Shown here: positions 1 through 6,961 of the stretch, one piece after another | Layout of the letters: each line of letters starts with the position of its first letter | Position numbering within the stretch: the first letter of the stretch is position 1 | Source: DASTPP01 sp035762175 | GTDB lineage: Bacteria; Myxococcota_A; Polyangia; Polyangiales; Polyangiaceae | Direction of reading: 5' to 3' | DNA length: 64,000 bases | NCBI GenBank assembly: GCA_035762175.1 | Contig: DASTPP010000337.1 | Span: forward strand, 4,527-68,526 | The notes under the pieces: model-generated | Seen by the model: only the letters and a program-made list of their open reading frames with translations | The model's database searches: none | Told to the model about the DNA's origin: nothing | Translations under genes and position numbers: made by a program

Positions 1-117
1 GGCGCCCCGCTCGAGCACGCCGACGCCCGCCTCGAGCGCGACGATCGCCCGCCCCCCGTCCAGCACGACGTCATGGATGGGGGACGGCAGATCGTACTCG
101 GCCGTTTGCTTCAACAC
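1..117 (-). CDS. Partial hypothetical protein (N-terminus, cut by window edge)
   Basis: A minus-strand reading frame enters the window from the left edge and starts with GTG at 117. The visible 39 residues contain DVVLDGGRAIVALEAGVGVL, a hydrophobic/Gly alternation that resembles one blade of a beta-propeller of the LVIVD kind. A GAGGT-like ribosome site lies about 12 bases upstream of the start, with a TTG codon immediately after GTG as an alternative. Too little is visible for a function; the propeller idea is inference. Confidence 0.4.
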   Translation of the reverse strand, partial: MLKQTAEYDLPSPIHDVVLDGGRAIVALEAGVGVLERGA

Positions 118-307
118 TTTGAGAATCTTACCTCGGTGCGTACCACCCTAGCACCACTGTAGTAGGTTTTTCGTGCGCGCGGACGCCTCGGCGGGCCCGC
201 GCTTCGCTATCTCGGACATCCGCTGCTGCTTGGCGAGCGGCCGGCGGAACTCCCGAGCCGGGGCCGAATCATGGCAGGCTGGACGCTGGCGCGGGAGGGC
301 CGAGGCG

Positions 308-487
308 ATGGCGAGCGAGATCAGGAAAATCGTCGACAAGATCGGGCAGGCGGTCGGGCGAGCGGAGTCCCGAGGGCACGTCCGGCTGACGGCGGGCGCC
401 TTCGAGGCGCTCGTGCGGCTGGCTTGGGAAGCGGCCGACGAGGCGCGCGAGCAGGGCGTCCCGGACGTCGAGGTCGGCGTCGCGTAG
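308..487 (+). CDS. Small hypothetical protein, 59 aa
   Basis: A short frame beginning MASEIRKIVDKIGQAVGRAE and ending in a TAG. It is Ala/Glu-rich, predicted mostly helical, and contains no domain I recognise. The frame is open further upstream to a GTG at 173, but the sequence there looks non-coding. It sits directly before an IS66 remnant that continues in the same frame after the stop. It may be a truncated leftover of a larger gene in this accessory zone. Confidence 0.3.
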   Translation: MASEIRKIVDKIGQAVGRAESRGHVRLTAGAFEALVRLAWEAADEAREQGVPDVEVGVA

Positions 488-684
488 CGGCTCGAGTCGG
501 CCGAGCCCTTGCGCTTCTTGCGCGTCGTGCCGGCCAAGCCGTCGTCGGCGGCCAGCGCCCCGGACCTGGTGCTCGAGGTCAGCGCCGTGCGCGTGCGCGT
601 CGCCCCGGACTTCGACCCCGCCTTGCTCGCCGACGTGCTGCGCGCGCTCGGAGGGGCGCGATGATCCCGGCAGGTGTGCAGGTG
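488..684 (+). pseudogene. IS66-type insertion sequence remnant: tnpA 3' end and first codons of tnpB
   Basis: After the TAG at 485-487 the frame encodes a TnpA-like C-terminus containing LEVSAVRVRVAPDFDPALLA and ending LRALGGAR at the TGA at 662-664. IS66 TnpA proteins typically end with such an R-V-R-V-x-P-x-F-D-x-x-x-L segment. The stop overlaps an ATG at 661 that opens with MIPAGVQV, the usual start of IS66 TnpB (IS66 Orf2), in the ATGA arrangement normal for IS66. The similarity stops after eight codons. No tnpC and no terminal inverted repeats are visible, so this is a short internal scrap of an IS66 element. Confidence 0.6.
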
Positions 685-930
685 TCGACGGAGGTGACAA
701 GGCGCGGGTTCTCGGGGGCGAGCGCGGCGTGAGCCCCGACGCTCCCGACCGCGGTCCGCTCCCCGCTGCCTTGCCAGCCGCTGGGGGACGCGTCGGCGTG
801 CACCGAGGCGGCGAGCGGCAGTGAAAGATGGCTTCGCCGACGGCTCCGAGGTCTGCCTTAAATCCTGCCTGACCGACGCCTCCGCCAGCCTCCGCGACGC
901 CCTGTCGAGGGGTGGGCGCGAAAAGGACAT
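685..930. other. Gap without a supported gene
   Basis: Only short overlapping frames on both strands, with no start/ribosome-site combination and no recognisable motif. This looks like degraded DNA between the IS66 scrap and the next minus-strand gene. Confidence 0.5.
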
Positions 931-1440
931 TCAGGCCAGGCCGACCTCGCGCGCCCGGGCCACGAGCTCGGTCTTGGTCGACGGGACGCGCAGCGCCACG
1001 TCGTCGAAGGCCCTATCAAGCGAGGTGTAGAAGAACAACTTGCCCCGCAGGCCCGCCGCCATCCAAACGGCGAGCACCACGCTGCGGATGATGCTCGCCG
1101 CGAACCCCTGACTCTCGACCACGTTGTGGATCGACTCGCAATACTTGAAGGCCGCCCGCAAAACCCGGGCGGCCTCTATCTGCACCTCGGCGCTGAGCGG
1201 CGGGTGCGTTGGCGACTGGATCGCCAGGTGCACGACTTTCGACCCCGTCTGCGCCACGTAGCGCCTGCACTCGTTCATGAGGTTGGTAAAGTCGCCGGGC
1301 TCGGCCGTCCCGTACCACCGCACGATGAGCACCTGGCCGATGAAAACGCGCCGGTAGCGGCCGGTGCTGTACGGCACGTCGAAGGGAGGCTCGTGAACCA
1401 AGGCTTCTCTCGTATAGCGCTCCGGAGTGGCCGCCCTCAA
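931..1440 (-). CDS. Hypothetical protein, STAS/SpoIIAA-like fold suspected
   Basis: A complete 169-aa frame. The middle part alternates beta strands and helices: VFIGQVLIVRWYGTAEPGDF, then a strand around VVHLAIQSP, then a helix with VQIEAARVLRAAFKYCESI and a hydrophobic helix SIIRSVVLAVWMA. This order (strand, helix, strand, helix, with PTHPPLS in a loop) resembles the SpoIIAA/STAS-like small proteins common in myxobacteria. No catalytic residues are evident. It is transcribed alone toward the window start. A function cannot be given; the fold is inference from strand/helix pattern only. Confidence 0.6.
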   Translation of the reverse strand: MRAATPERYTREALVHEPPFDVPYSTGRYRRVFIGQVLIVRWYGTAEPGDFTNLMNECRRYVAQTGSKVVHLAIQSPTHPPLSAEVQIEAARVLRAAFKYCESIHNVVESQGFAASIIRSVVLAVWMAAGLRGKLFFYTSLDRAFDDVALRVPSTKTELVARAREVGLA

Positions 1441-1613
1441 GGCCCGCCGGAGCGGCGTAGACCTTGGGGGATTAGGACTGAGCCGTCCCCTCGTATGATC
1501 CCGAAAGTCTCGCGGAAGACGGCCTATTCGCGGACGAGTTCATCGAAGTTCAGCGGCTGCTTCGGCGGCGGGCGGGTCAGCTTCCGAGCCGAAGGCGCTT
1601 GCTTGATCGGCGT

Positions 1614-2060
1614 CTACGGCGGCCTCACGCACCTGGCCCATCGTGTCTCGGACAAGGCGCGTTTCCGTGGCGCTTTTCGAGGTTTTCGGGCCGAGCGCGG
1701 CGAGCCGGCCCCCACCCCAAGGGCCGTGCTCCAAAGGGGTGCTCCGCTCGGGCCGGCCTCACTATATCCCTCGCTCACCCGCCGCAACCTCGTGACCGCC
1801 CAGCCGTCACCTTCCTCCACGTCGAACCTGCCCACAAACACGCACGTGGGGCGCAGGCGCGCCGCCTCGAACCGGCCCCAGACCAGATCTCGCAGGCCTT
1901 CGGTGGTCATCGGCCTCGCCGGCCCCCGCCCGAACACCGTCGTGTTCGGGAGCACCACGCGGTTGGCCGGGGTGAGGAACGAGAACCCGAGGCCCGCAAG
2001 CACCTCGTCTGCCTTTTCGCAGTCGTCGCCCGCCGTCAGGTCGTAGGTCACGATGAACAT
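1614..2060 (-). CDS. Small protein with Cas2-like N-terminal ferredoxin fold (hypothetical)
   Basis: The first 95 residues start MFIVTYDLTAGDDCEKADEV and contain LGFSFLTPANRVVLPNTTV, then a helix TTEGLRDLVWGRFEAA and the strand TCVFVGRFDV. A hydrophobic strand ending in Y-D-L, a helix and a following strand is the pattern of stand-alone Cas2/VapD-like ferredoxin folds. There are no cas genes or CRISPR repeats nearby, so a CRISPR role is not supported. The last 50 residues (RSARKPRKAPRKRALSETRW) are basic and low in complexity and may be read-through past the original end of the gene. Confidence 0.5.
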   Translation of the reverse strand: MFIVTYDLTAGDDCEKADEVLAGLGFSFLTPANRVVLPNTTVFGRGPARPMTTEGLRDLVWGRFEAARLRPTCVFVGRFDVEEGDGWAVTRLRRVSEGYSEAGPSGAPLWSTALGVGAGSPRSARKPRKAPRKRALSETRWARCVRPP

Positions 2061-2138
2061 CGGCCCTTGGACGTCGCGGGGGCGCCGGGGACGACAGGCC
2101 TTCGGACCGATTCGAGGTCGGCTCGGGCCCCGCCCGGG

Positions 2139-2588
2139 CTAGGCCTTCGCCTTCAGCCGCTCTTCCACGAGCGCGCGCGCGGCGTCGAGCGCCCGCCGAG
2201 CGTCCTCGGCGCCGGTCTCCACGTCGGCCGCGATGCCCCACGCGAACGAGACGACCGCCGCGTCCAAGACCTTGCGGGTCGCCTCTTTGGCGGTAGCCCC
2301 TTCGACCGTGCATCGACTCCACTCTCGGCCGTGGATGCGCACGATGAGTTGCGCCTGGTGGGAGCGGCGAGCTTCGCCGTCCCGCTTCGCGCTCGACAGC
2401 TCGAGGGACGCTGTCGAGCCCTGCTCTTCCCACTGCGCCTCGTGCAGCACTTCGGCGATGGCTTCGGCCAGCAGTACCCGCCCAGCGGCAGCGTCGCTGC
2501 TGGCCTTCTCGACAATGGCCTCGAAAATTCCCCTCGCCTTTTCCCGGGTGTTGCGCTCGCGATTGATATAGTCGCTGTAGTCGCCCAT
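2139..2588 (-). CDS. Hypothetical protein, 149 aa
   Basis: The ATG at 2588 (MGDYSDYINRERNTREKARG) is chosen over the longer frame because GGAGG lies eight bases upstream of it. The protein has an N-terminal helix with VLLAEAIAEVLHEAQWEEQG, a central beta region (HQAQLIVRIHGREWSRCTVE) and a C-terminal helical part ending ARALVEERLKAKA. It has no membrane segment and no recognised domain. Its clear ribosome site and balanced composition say it is a real gene in an otherwise degraded region. Confidence 0.6.
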   Translation of the reverse strand: MGDYSDYINRERNTREKARGIFEAIVEKASSDAAAGRVLLAEAIAEVLHEAQWEEQGSTASLELSSAKRDGEARRSHQAQLIVRIHGREWSRCTVEGATAKEATRKVLDAAVVSFAWGIAADVETGAEDARRALDAARALVEERLKAKA

Positions 2589-2739
2589 GGTCGGGCCTCC
2601 GTGTCGGAGGGCTTGGTGGTGCCTTGTGCGGCCCTCCACCTCGAGTGACGGCTGCTTGAGGTGGGGCCTTAAGGGCCCTCAGTTGCCCGGTCGCCGAACG
2701 CGACGCCCGACCCGGCCCGGCGCCCGACCCCGACCCGGC

Positions 2740-2972
2740 GTGAACGACGCCCCCCGCGACCCCCCCCGAGCCCCGAGCGCCTCGCCCAGCAAGCTTACGC
2801 CGTGGCGTGTGCTGTCACCGGGCCCTTGCCCCACGACGGCCACCGCCTACCGCCCTGGCTCGGCCTCTCACCCGAAACGCGGGCGAAGTTGGCCGAGGCC
2901 GCCCGCTCGGCCCTCGCCGAGGCGCCTTGCCTCTGCCTCCTGTGCCGCACCCAGCGCGAGCCCGACCCCTGA
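2740..2972 (+). pseudogene. Small Cys-rich protein of a duplicated family, frameshifted in a C-run
   Basis: A GTG at 2740 starts a frame (VNDAPRDP) that matches the start of a second copy at 6886 (VTDAPGDTPGPERLA). After a run of seven C at 2761-2767 the matching sequence continues in another frame: PERLAQQAYAVACAVTG, then HRLPPWLGLSPETRAKLAEA, then the tail EAPCLCLLCRTQREPDP and TGA at 2970-2972. Between the two parts there are 14 bases where the other copy has 12, so one base is missing or two are extra. The C-x-C-x2-C tail suggests metal binding. The next gene (MSKARC family) starts seven bases after the stop. Confidence 0.5.
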
Positions 2973-2979
2973 CCCAGCC

Positions 2980-3501
2980 ATGAGCAAGGCCCGCTGCGAA
3001 GCAATCGCTAGCGAGCTCGGCGCGACCCTCGACGGTCCCACCCCGGCCGGCGGCAAGGTCCGCGTGGGGGCGACGATCGGCGCCGAAGGCGCGGGGCGCG
3101 AGCTGACGGTCGAGGCGAAGACCGAGGCCGAGGCGTGGGCCCTGCTCGCCCAGGTGCTCGAGAATGCCCGACGCGTCGCCCCACCAGGTACCGAGGGTTT
3201 GCCCAGCCGGCCCGTCGAGCTCTGGAGCTCGGCGGTCGTGGTGCCAAGCGGTCGCCCGCCGCGCGGCCAGGGTCGCGGGGGGCATGGGCGAGCCCGGGGC
3301 GCCGCCGGGCTGCGCCTGCGTGCCGCCGGGGTCGTGCCGAAAGATGAAGCCCCGCCGCCGCTGACGTCAGGCGCGAAGAGGACGTTGCCGTCAGTCGCGA
3401 TCGGACCACAGCGGCCGACCCGGGGCCCGGTGCCGGCAACGACGAAGCCACCCTTGTCGTCGTTCAGCGCGGACGTGCGCAGCGGGGGGACGACGAGGTG
3501 A
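2980..3501 (+). CDS. MSKARC-family small protein, left copy (hypothetical)
   Basis: The ATG at 2980 opens with MSKARCEAIASELGATLDG. The first 62 residues are clearly related to the protein starting at 7643 (MSKARCQELAHRLGAALEG): both share a helix, a Gly-rich turn (PAGGKVRVGA / PSGGLGRVGA) and GAEG. Here the domain continues with LTVEAKTEAEAWALLAQVLE, consistent with a small alpha/beta unit ending near residue 65. The remaining residues to the stop are Pro/Arg/Gly-rich without resemblance to the first part and may be read-through. I do not know the function. The family is small, repeated in this zone, and probably carried by the integrating elements. Confidence 0.5.
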   Translation: MSKARCEAIASELGATLDGPTPAGGKVRVGATIGAEGAGRELTVEAKTEAEAWALLAQVLENARRVAPPGTEGLPSRPVELWSSAVVVPSGRPPRGQGRGGHGRARGAAGLRLRAAGVVPKDEAPPPLTSGAKRTLPSVAIGPQRPTRGPVPATTKPPLSSFSADVRSGGTTR

Positions 3502-3577
3502 TGGGTACCCAAGCCGACCTCGTCGAGCTGCTCGGGCGCGAACTCGATGCTGATCGCCCTCATTCTACCCCCACTGG

Positions 3578-4016
3578 AAGTCGACTCATTTCAGTCGATT
3601 TTCGTTCACAGTCACTGAAAGTCGACTCATTTGAGTCGATTTTCGTCCGCTGGTGCTGAAAGTCGACTCATTTGAGTCGATTTTCCGTCCGCTGGTACTG
3701 GAAGTCGACTCATTTGAGTCGATTTCCATCCGCTGGTACTGAAAGTCGACTCAAATGAGTCGCTGGCAGGTGGTTGGCGCTCGCCGTTCGACTGGTCTGA
3801 GTCGATTTCGGTGCCCCTGGGCACAGCCGCCGACTCATCAGAGTCGAGCGCGGGCCTTGCGAGCGTCGGCGTCGACCCGATCGAGTCGGACGACAGCCTT
3901 GCGAGCGTCGGCGTCGACTCGAGCGAGTCGGGCGACGGCCATGCGGGCGCGAGCGTCGACTCGCTCGAGCCGGGCGACGGCTTTGCGGGCGTGAGCGTCG
4001 ACGCCGTCGAGTCGGT
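3578..4016. repeat. Array of eleven 18-bp palindromes at 41-42 bp spacing
   Basis: Palindromes with consensus TCGACTCATTTGAGTCGA begin at 3581, 3622, 3663, 3705, 3746, 3788, 3830, 3872, 3914, 3956 and 3998. The intervals are 41, 41, 42, 41 and then six of 42, close to four turns of B-DNA, so all centres face the same side. The copies at 3622, 3663 and 3705 are perfect (TCGACTCA, two bases, TGAGTCGA). The copy at 3746 begins TCGACTCAAATGAGTCG; its final base is c, so it is one base short of perfect. Units 1-5 share an A/T-richer linker (TTTTCGTCCGCTGGTACTGA); units 7-11 share a GC-rich linker (GCGGGCGACGGCCTTGCGAG type) and become less perfect toward the right. The right half is also open on the plus strand as 14-residue repeats of the form GLASVGVDxxES. 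Confidence 0.9.
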
Positions 4017-4116
4017 GGTCAGACGCCCTGCCCCGCTTTGCCCAACGCGCTTGCGCTGCTGCCCCCATCAGGTGCCCCCAGCGCTTCGGAGGGGCCTGTT
4101 TCTTCGGGGATTTCAG
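4017..4116 (+). pseudogene. 3' tail of a tyrosine integrase gene, left element
   Basis: Read on the plus strand this encodes GQTPCPALPNALALLPPS, then SASEGPVSSGISEREIGLE in the next stretch. It lines up without gaps with the tail of the integrase fragment at 11,498-11,597 (GETPFPALPNALVLLSPT ... SASEGAVSSEKTERETGLE). No integrase catalytic region precedes it: the palindrome array occupies that place. Together with the adjacent tRNA-like sequence it marks the tRNA-proximal end of a second, older element lying to the left. Confidence 0.6.
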
Positions 4117-4141
4117 AGCGAGAGATAGGTCTCGAAGCCGG
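4117..4141 (-). repeat. tRNA-Gly 3'-end remnant (attachment-site copy)
   Basis: Directly after CAGAGCG the sequence GAGA..GGTCTCGAA.CCG repeats, with four substitutions up to the CCG, the 3' end of the intact tRNA-Gly gene at 11,598-11,622. The offset is exactly 7,481 bp and the orientation is the same. An integrating element that uses a tRNA 3' end leaves such a copy at its far end. The intact tRNA is on the minus strand and this copy lies on its 3' side, as expected. The core is too mutated to be a working tRNA part. Confidence 0.7.
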
Positions 4142-4220
4142 CCAACCATGAACGTCTGCCCAGGCTCTCGGCGTTGCCCGCACCCACGCCTACCTGCGCT
4201 CGGGCACGTCGTCCTGCGCC

Positions 4221-4564
4221 CTAACGGCGAGGGGCTACGCGCTCTTCACCAGCGCCACGCACCACGTGCTCGACCTGCCGTGCCTGCCGCGCGACGACGA
4301 CGCCTGGCGCGAGCCGACGGAGACGACGCTGCGGCAGCCGGCCGATATCGCCCTGATGGGCGAGGGGCGGCCCGACCCGGCGTGGGTGCAGGGCAAGCGG
4401 GCGACCTCGGCGTTCTCGAGCTGCCGCCTGCCGCGGGCATCGCCCCCGAGTTGCACCTCGTGCGCCCCGCCCCGGGCACCTCCTGTCGGGCCGCCTCGTT
4501 CGACGACCGGGGCCGCCGCTGGCGGTTCGTCGAGGCGGGGCAGGCCGGACGGACGACCGGTTGA
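4221..4564 (+). pseudogene. Frame-shifted remnant of an unidentified gene
   Basis: Two overlapping frames each look protein-like over part of their length: first GYALFTSATHHVLDLPCLPR and PADIALMGEGRPDPAWVQGK, then in a different frame LGVLELPPAAGIAPELHLV and ASFDDRGRRWRFVEAGQAG ending at a TGA at 4562. The switch lies near 4405-4415. Neither part has a start codon with a ribosome site. I do not recognise the family; the composite reading is inference. Confidence 0.25.
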
Positions 4565-4622
4565 ATTTCAGCAACTGCCCGGCGAGCCCGGCCGAGGGGA
4601 CGTCAGGAAGGAGACCTCCACC

Positions 4623-5198
4623 ATGACCCCCGTGAACGCGTATCGAGGCACCCCCGCTCAACCCCGAGGGCCGCAGCCGACCCCCGGCGCGGGCCCGACG
4701 GCCCAGGCCGGCGAGGCGGCCGGCGCCGAGGCGCCCGCCGCGCCGAACCGGACCCCGGCGCACGCCCCCGTCAGCGAAATGCCCGAGCAAGTCTCGCGCG
4801 AGGCCACCTCCGTCGGCGCTCAAGCCGCCAAGACCATGCCCGTCACCTGGGACGCAAACGCCGGCGCCGAGGGCAGCGCCGGCCGCGACGGGCCGATGCC
4901 CGCGCGCACCCTGAGCAGGCTCGAACAGGAAGCGATCAAGGCCGGCGAGGAGGCGTGGAAGAAGGCGGACGAGACCATTTGCAAGACGGTCGTCGGCGGC
5001 CTCGTCGCCTGGGGCACCAAGTCGAAGACGGCAGGGGGCATCGCCGCCTGGGCCGTTTGCCGCGAGCCCGGGCCGAAGGACGCCGGCGGCGAGCACGGCT
5101 CGCCCGGCGCCCCGCCCGCGGGCGGGATGGCGGGCAGGGCCGGGTGGTCGACGCCGCCCGAAGGCGGCGCCGGCGGCGCGTCGGGCGCGGGGCGCTGA
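4623..5198 (+). CDS. Hypothetical protein, 191 aa, Pro/Ala-rich ends
   Basis: The ATG at 4623 has AAGGAG ten bases upstream, which selects it over the longer upstream frame. Residues 1-90 are Pro/Ala/Gly-rich and probably disordered. Residues 95-150 form an amphipathic helical core (SRLEQEAIKAGEEAWKKADE, then a small hydrophobic stretch VVGGLVAWGTKSKTAGGIAA). The tail is Gly-rich. There is no signal peptide. The next gene starts 13 bases after the stop, so the two are probably co-transcribed. No family is recognised. Confidence 0.5.
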   Translation: MTPVNAYRGTPAQPRGPQPTPGAGPTAQAGEAAGAEAPAAPNRTPAHAPVSEMPEQVSREATSVGAQAAKTMPVTWDANAGAEGSAGRDGPMPARTLSRLEQEAIKAGEEAWKKADETICKTVVGGLVAWGTKSKTAGGIAAWAVCREPGPKDAGGEHGSPGAPPAGGMAGRAGWSTPPEGGAGGASGAGR

Positions 5199-5210
5199 GC
5201 GGAGGGCACG

Positions 5211-5498
5211 ATGCGCTGCCCCCTTTGCCGCCACCGCCTCGGCCTCCGGCCCCTTGCCGGCGCGACGCACGCCTGCCCCCTGGCCTGCACCCACTGCGGC
5301 GTCCGGCTCGTCCGGGGCCGGCGTCGGGGGCTCGCCAAGCTCGCTGACTGGGCCGCGGCCTTCGCCCTCATCTTCGCGGTCGGGCGGGCGCTCGACGCGC
5401 CTTCCTGGCGGTCGCTCGTCACGCTCGCGGCCTTGACGCTCCTCGGCGTCGTGCTCGACGCGTGGCTCGTCCCCCTCGAGCCCGCCCGAGACGCCTGA
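5211..5498 (+). CDS. Small membrane protein with N-terminal zinc ribbon
   Basis: A complete 95-aa frame with GGAG just upstream of the ATG. Residues 1-33 carry two Cys pairs (MRCPLCRH and CPLACTHCG), a likely zinc ribbon. Two hydrophobic segments follow (WAAAFALIFAVGRAL and LVTLAALTLLGVVLDAWLV), predicted to span the membrane. This layout is typical of small bacterial zinc-ribbon membrane proteins with no assigned role. It follows the 4,623 gene closely and is likely in the same transcript. Confidence 0.6.
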   Translation: MRCPLCRHRLGLRPLAGATHACPLACTHCGVRLVRGRRRGLAKLADWAAAFALIFAVGRALDAPSWRSLVTLAALTLLGVVLDAWLVPLEPARDA

Positions 5499-5605
5499 GG
5501 CCGGCGTAGGAAGGCCGCCCGACTCGCCTCGACGAGCGCCGCCCGCACCGCCGCCCGTATCGCCTCGAGCGGGCCGAGCCCGGCCCGCTCGGCCGCCATG
5601 CGGGG

Positions 5606-5797
5606 TCAGCGCGGCTGGCGGCGGAGCCTCTCGGCCTCCCGCAACCCCTGCTTGAAGCCCGCGCCCTTGCCAACAAAGTAGCCGAGCACGAAAAGGACCA
5701 TGAACGGCACCGCGATGAGCAAGAGCTCACCGAAGCCGACCCGCGCGGGGCGTTCGACACACGGCTCGGGTCTTATCGGGGCCGGTTGAGCGATCAC
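5606..5797 (-). CDS. Small single-pass membrane protein, 63 aa
   Basis: Contains one clear membrane segment, FGELLLIAVPFMVLFVLGYF, followed by a basic tail ending REAERLRRQPR. The N-terminal 20 residues are Pro-rich. The start lies 12 bases inside the divergently read gene at 5786, so one of the two starts may be misplaced. No family is recognised. Confidence 0.45.
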   Translation of the reverse strand: MIAQPAPIRPEPCVERPARVGFGELLLIAVPFMVLFVLGYFVGKGAGFKQGLREAERLRRQPR

Positions 5798-6031
5798 GCG
5801 CCGAGACTACCGGACCGTGGCCACCCCTACCAGGGTGCCTGGTTCGGCGAGTGGGGCCGGCGCTGGGGCAAGATGCTCGAACGGCACGGCTTCGAGCGGC
5901 CGGGCGGGCCGAAGACGAAGTGGCGCATCAGCCACGCCGAGCTGATGGCGAAGTGGCCCGAGCTCGTGCTCTCGGCGAAGGAAGTGCGGGCCGAGCGCCT
6001 GCGCGCCGAGGCCCGGGCCGACGCCGCGTGA
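5786..6031 (+). CDS. Hypothetical protein, 81 aa
   Basis: Reads HPYQGAWFGEWGRRWGKMLE, then RPGGPKTKWRISHAELMAKW, then a charged helix ending ERLRAEARADAA. The aromatic and Trp-rich core and even composition make it a likely real product. No ATG is available; TTG at 5786 is the only start in range. I do not recognise a named family. The Lys/Arg/Trp content would suit nucleic-acid binding, but that is only a guess. Confidence 0.45.
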   Translation: MSDHAPRLPDRGHPYQGAWFGEWGRRWGKMLERHGFERPGGPKTKWRISHAELMAKWPELVLSAKEVRAERLRAEARADAA

Positions 6032-6131
6032 CCTGAGACCCCCACCACGCCGGGCTCGGGAGGCCGGGACGCCGCGAGCGCCCCCGGCCTCCGCACGCAC
6101 GCCCAGCCTCGCCCTTCGCCTCGTCGCCCTC

Positions 6132-6539
6132 TCACCCCTCGTCGTCTCGGGGCTCGAGCGAGGACTGCGGACCCACGGCCACCATCTGAAACGACGCCCA
6201 CGCTAGCCCGGGCACCCAGGTCGTCGCGCCGCTGGAGCCGGCGGCGAACACCCCCATGAAACCTTCAGCACTCTCGGCCGTCAGCGTGCCAAAGGTCAGC
6301 CACCCGAGCGCTATACGGCGTGCAGCCAAGAGGCAGCCAAGCACCTGCTCTGCGACCGGCCCGGCGGAGACGGGGCTCTTGACGCTGCACTCCCAGAGCT
6401 CGGGGTCCTTCCAGTAGGGCTGACCCTCGCTCGCCTCGCACCCGTCTCCGAAAAAGGGTAGGACATGGGCCAGGCATCGGTCGAACTTGGCTCGGTTTGA
6501 CACCCGAAACATCAGTCGCCAGCAGGTCGTAGACGCCAT
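6132..6539 (-). CDS. Hypothetical protein, 135 aa
   Basis: Complete frame MASTTCWRLMFRVSNRAKFD ... with mixed polar and hydrophobic composition less biased than its neighbours. It contains strand-like segments (VLGCLLAARRIALGWLTFG, WVPGLAWASFQMVAVG). There is no signal peptide or motif I can name. Three palindromes (6657-6715) lie 120-175 bases upstream of its start and could be its control region. Confidence 0.5.
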   Translation of the reverse strand: MASTTCWRLMFRVSNRAKFDRCLAHVLPFFGDGCEASEGQPYWKDPELWECSVKSPVSAGPVAEQVLGCLLAARRIALGWLTFGTLTAESAEGFMGVFAAGSSGATTWVPGLAWASFQMVAVGPQSSLEPRDDEG

Positions 6540-6885
6540 GCGGTCAATCGTCCTTCGCCGCCGAAGGGGGCTTGTCAGCGTTCGGCCGGGCGTCTCTAGC
6601 CATCACCGTGCCACGGCCAGGCGCCTGCCTCGTTCTGCGTGAAGCACGGGCATGGTGGTGCGCGACGCACCGACGCGCATGGTGCGTGGCGCACCAGGTC
6701 TGGTGCGTCGCGCGCGTCGCCCTTCCCCCGGGGCCGTGGCTGGGCTCTCGGGCTCGGGCGACTCGCCGGTCGCCGCCTGACCTGACCCGCCCCCGGTAGA
6801 CCCGAGCGCGCCGCGCCCCCGCACTCCCCTTCGACCGGGCGGGGCGCTCGGCTGTGCCCCGAGGGGCCGACCCCGAAGCCCCGGC
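6540..6885. other. Gap with palindromes, no supported gene
   Basis: Long frames exist on both strands but are Arg/Gly/Pro-rich shadows without ribosome sites. The only structured content is the set of GGTGCG-type palindromes listed separately. Confidence 0.5.
6657..6715. promoter_or_regulatory. Three spaced GGTGCG-N3-CGCACC palindromes
   Basis: Perfect 6+3+6 palindromes lie at 6657-6671 (centre CGA) and 6681-6695 (centre TGG). A third, imperfect one starts at 6702 (GGTGCG, TCG, CGCGCG). The starts are 24 and 21 bases apart, close to two helical turns. Such repeats upstream of a minus-strand gene (start 6539) fit an operator for a dimeric regulator. No regulator gene is adjacent, so the role is inferred from geometry alone. 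Confidence 0.45.
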
Positions 6886-6961
6886 GTGACCGACGCCCCC
6901 GGCGACACCCCCGGCCCCGAGCGCCTCGCCCGGTCGGCCGAGGCCAGCGCCCGCCAACGTG
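6886..6961 (+). pseudogene. 5' fragment of the small Cys-rich family, right copy
   Basis: GTG at 6886 begins VTDAPGDTPGPERLARSAEA, matching the family copy at 2740. The likeness ends within about 25 codons, where the 3' end of the minus-strand HAD gene begins. The Trp/Pro core and the CxCxxC tail are absent. It is a truncated duplicate, cut at the junction with the HAD gene. Confidence 0.55.

Noticed and set aside
2868..3563. A 231-aa minus-strand frame starting MRAISIEFAPEQLDEVGLGT
   Set aside because: The first 65 residues look somewhat protein-like and the palindrome array lies just upstream, but the rest is the shadow of the MSKARC gene. Without a homologue I could not decide, so it is left out of the annotation.
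3578..4016. CRISPR array
   Set aside because: The palindromic units are regularly spaced, but the intervening sequences are themselves repeated within each half, so they are not unique spacers, and there are no cas genes.
4148..4564. A 138-aa gene starting MNVCPGSRRCPHPRLPALGH
   Set aside because: The first half is not protein-like in this frame. The better-looking coding stretches are in two different frames, so it was listed as a remnant.
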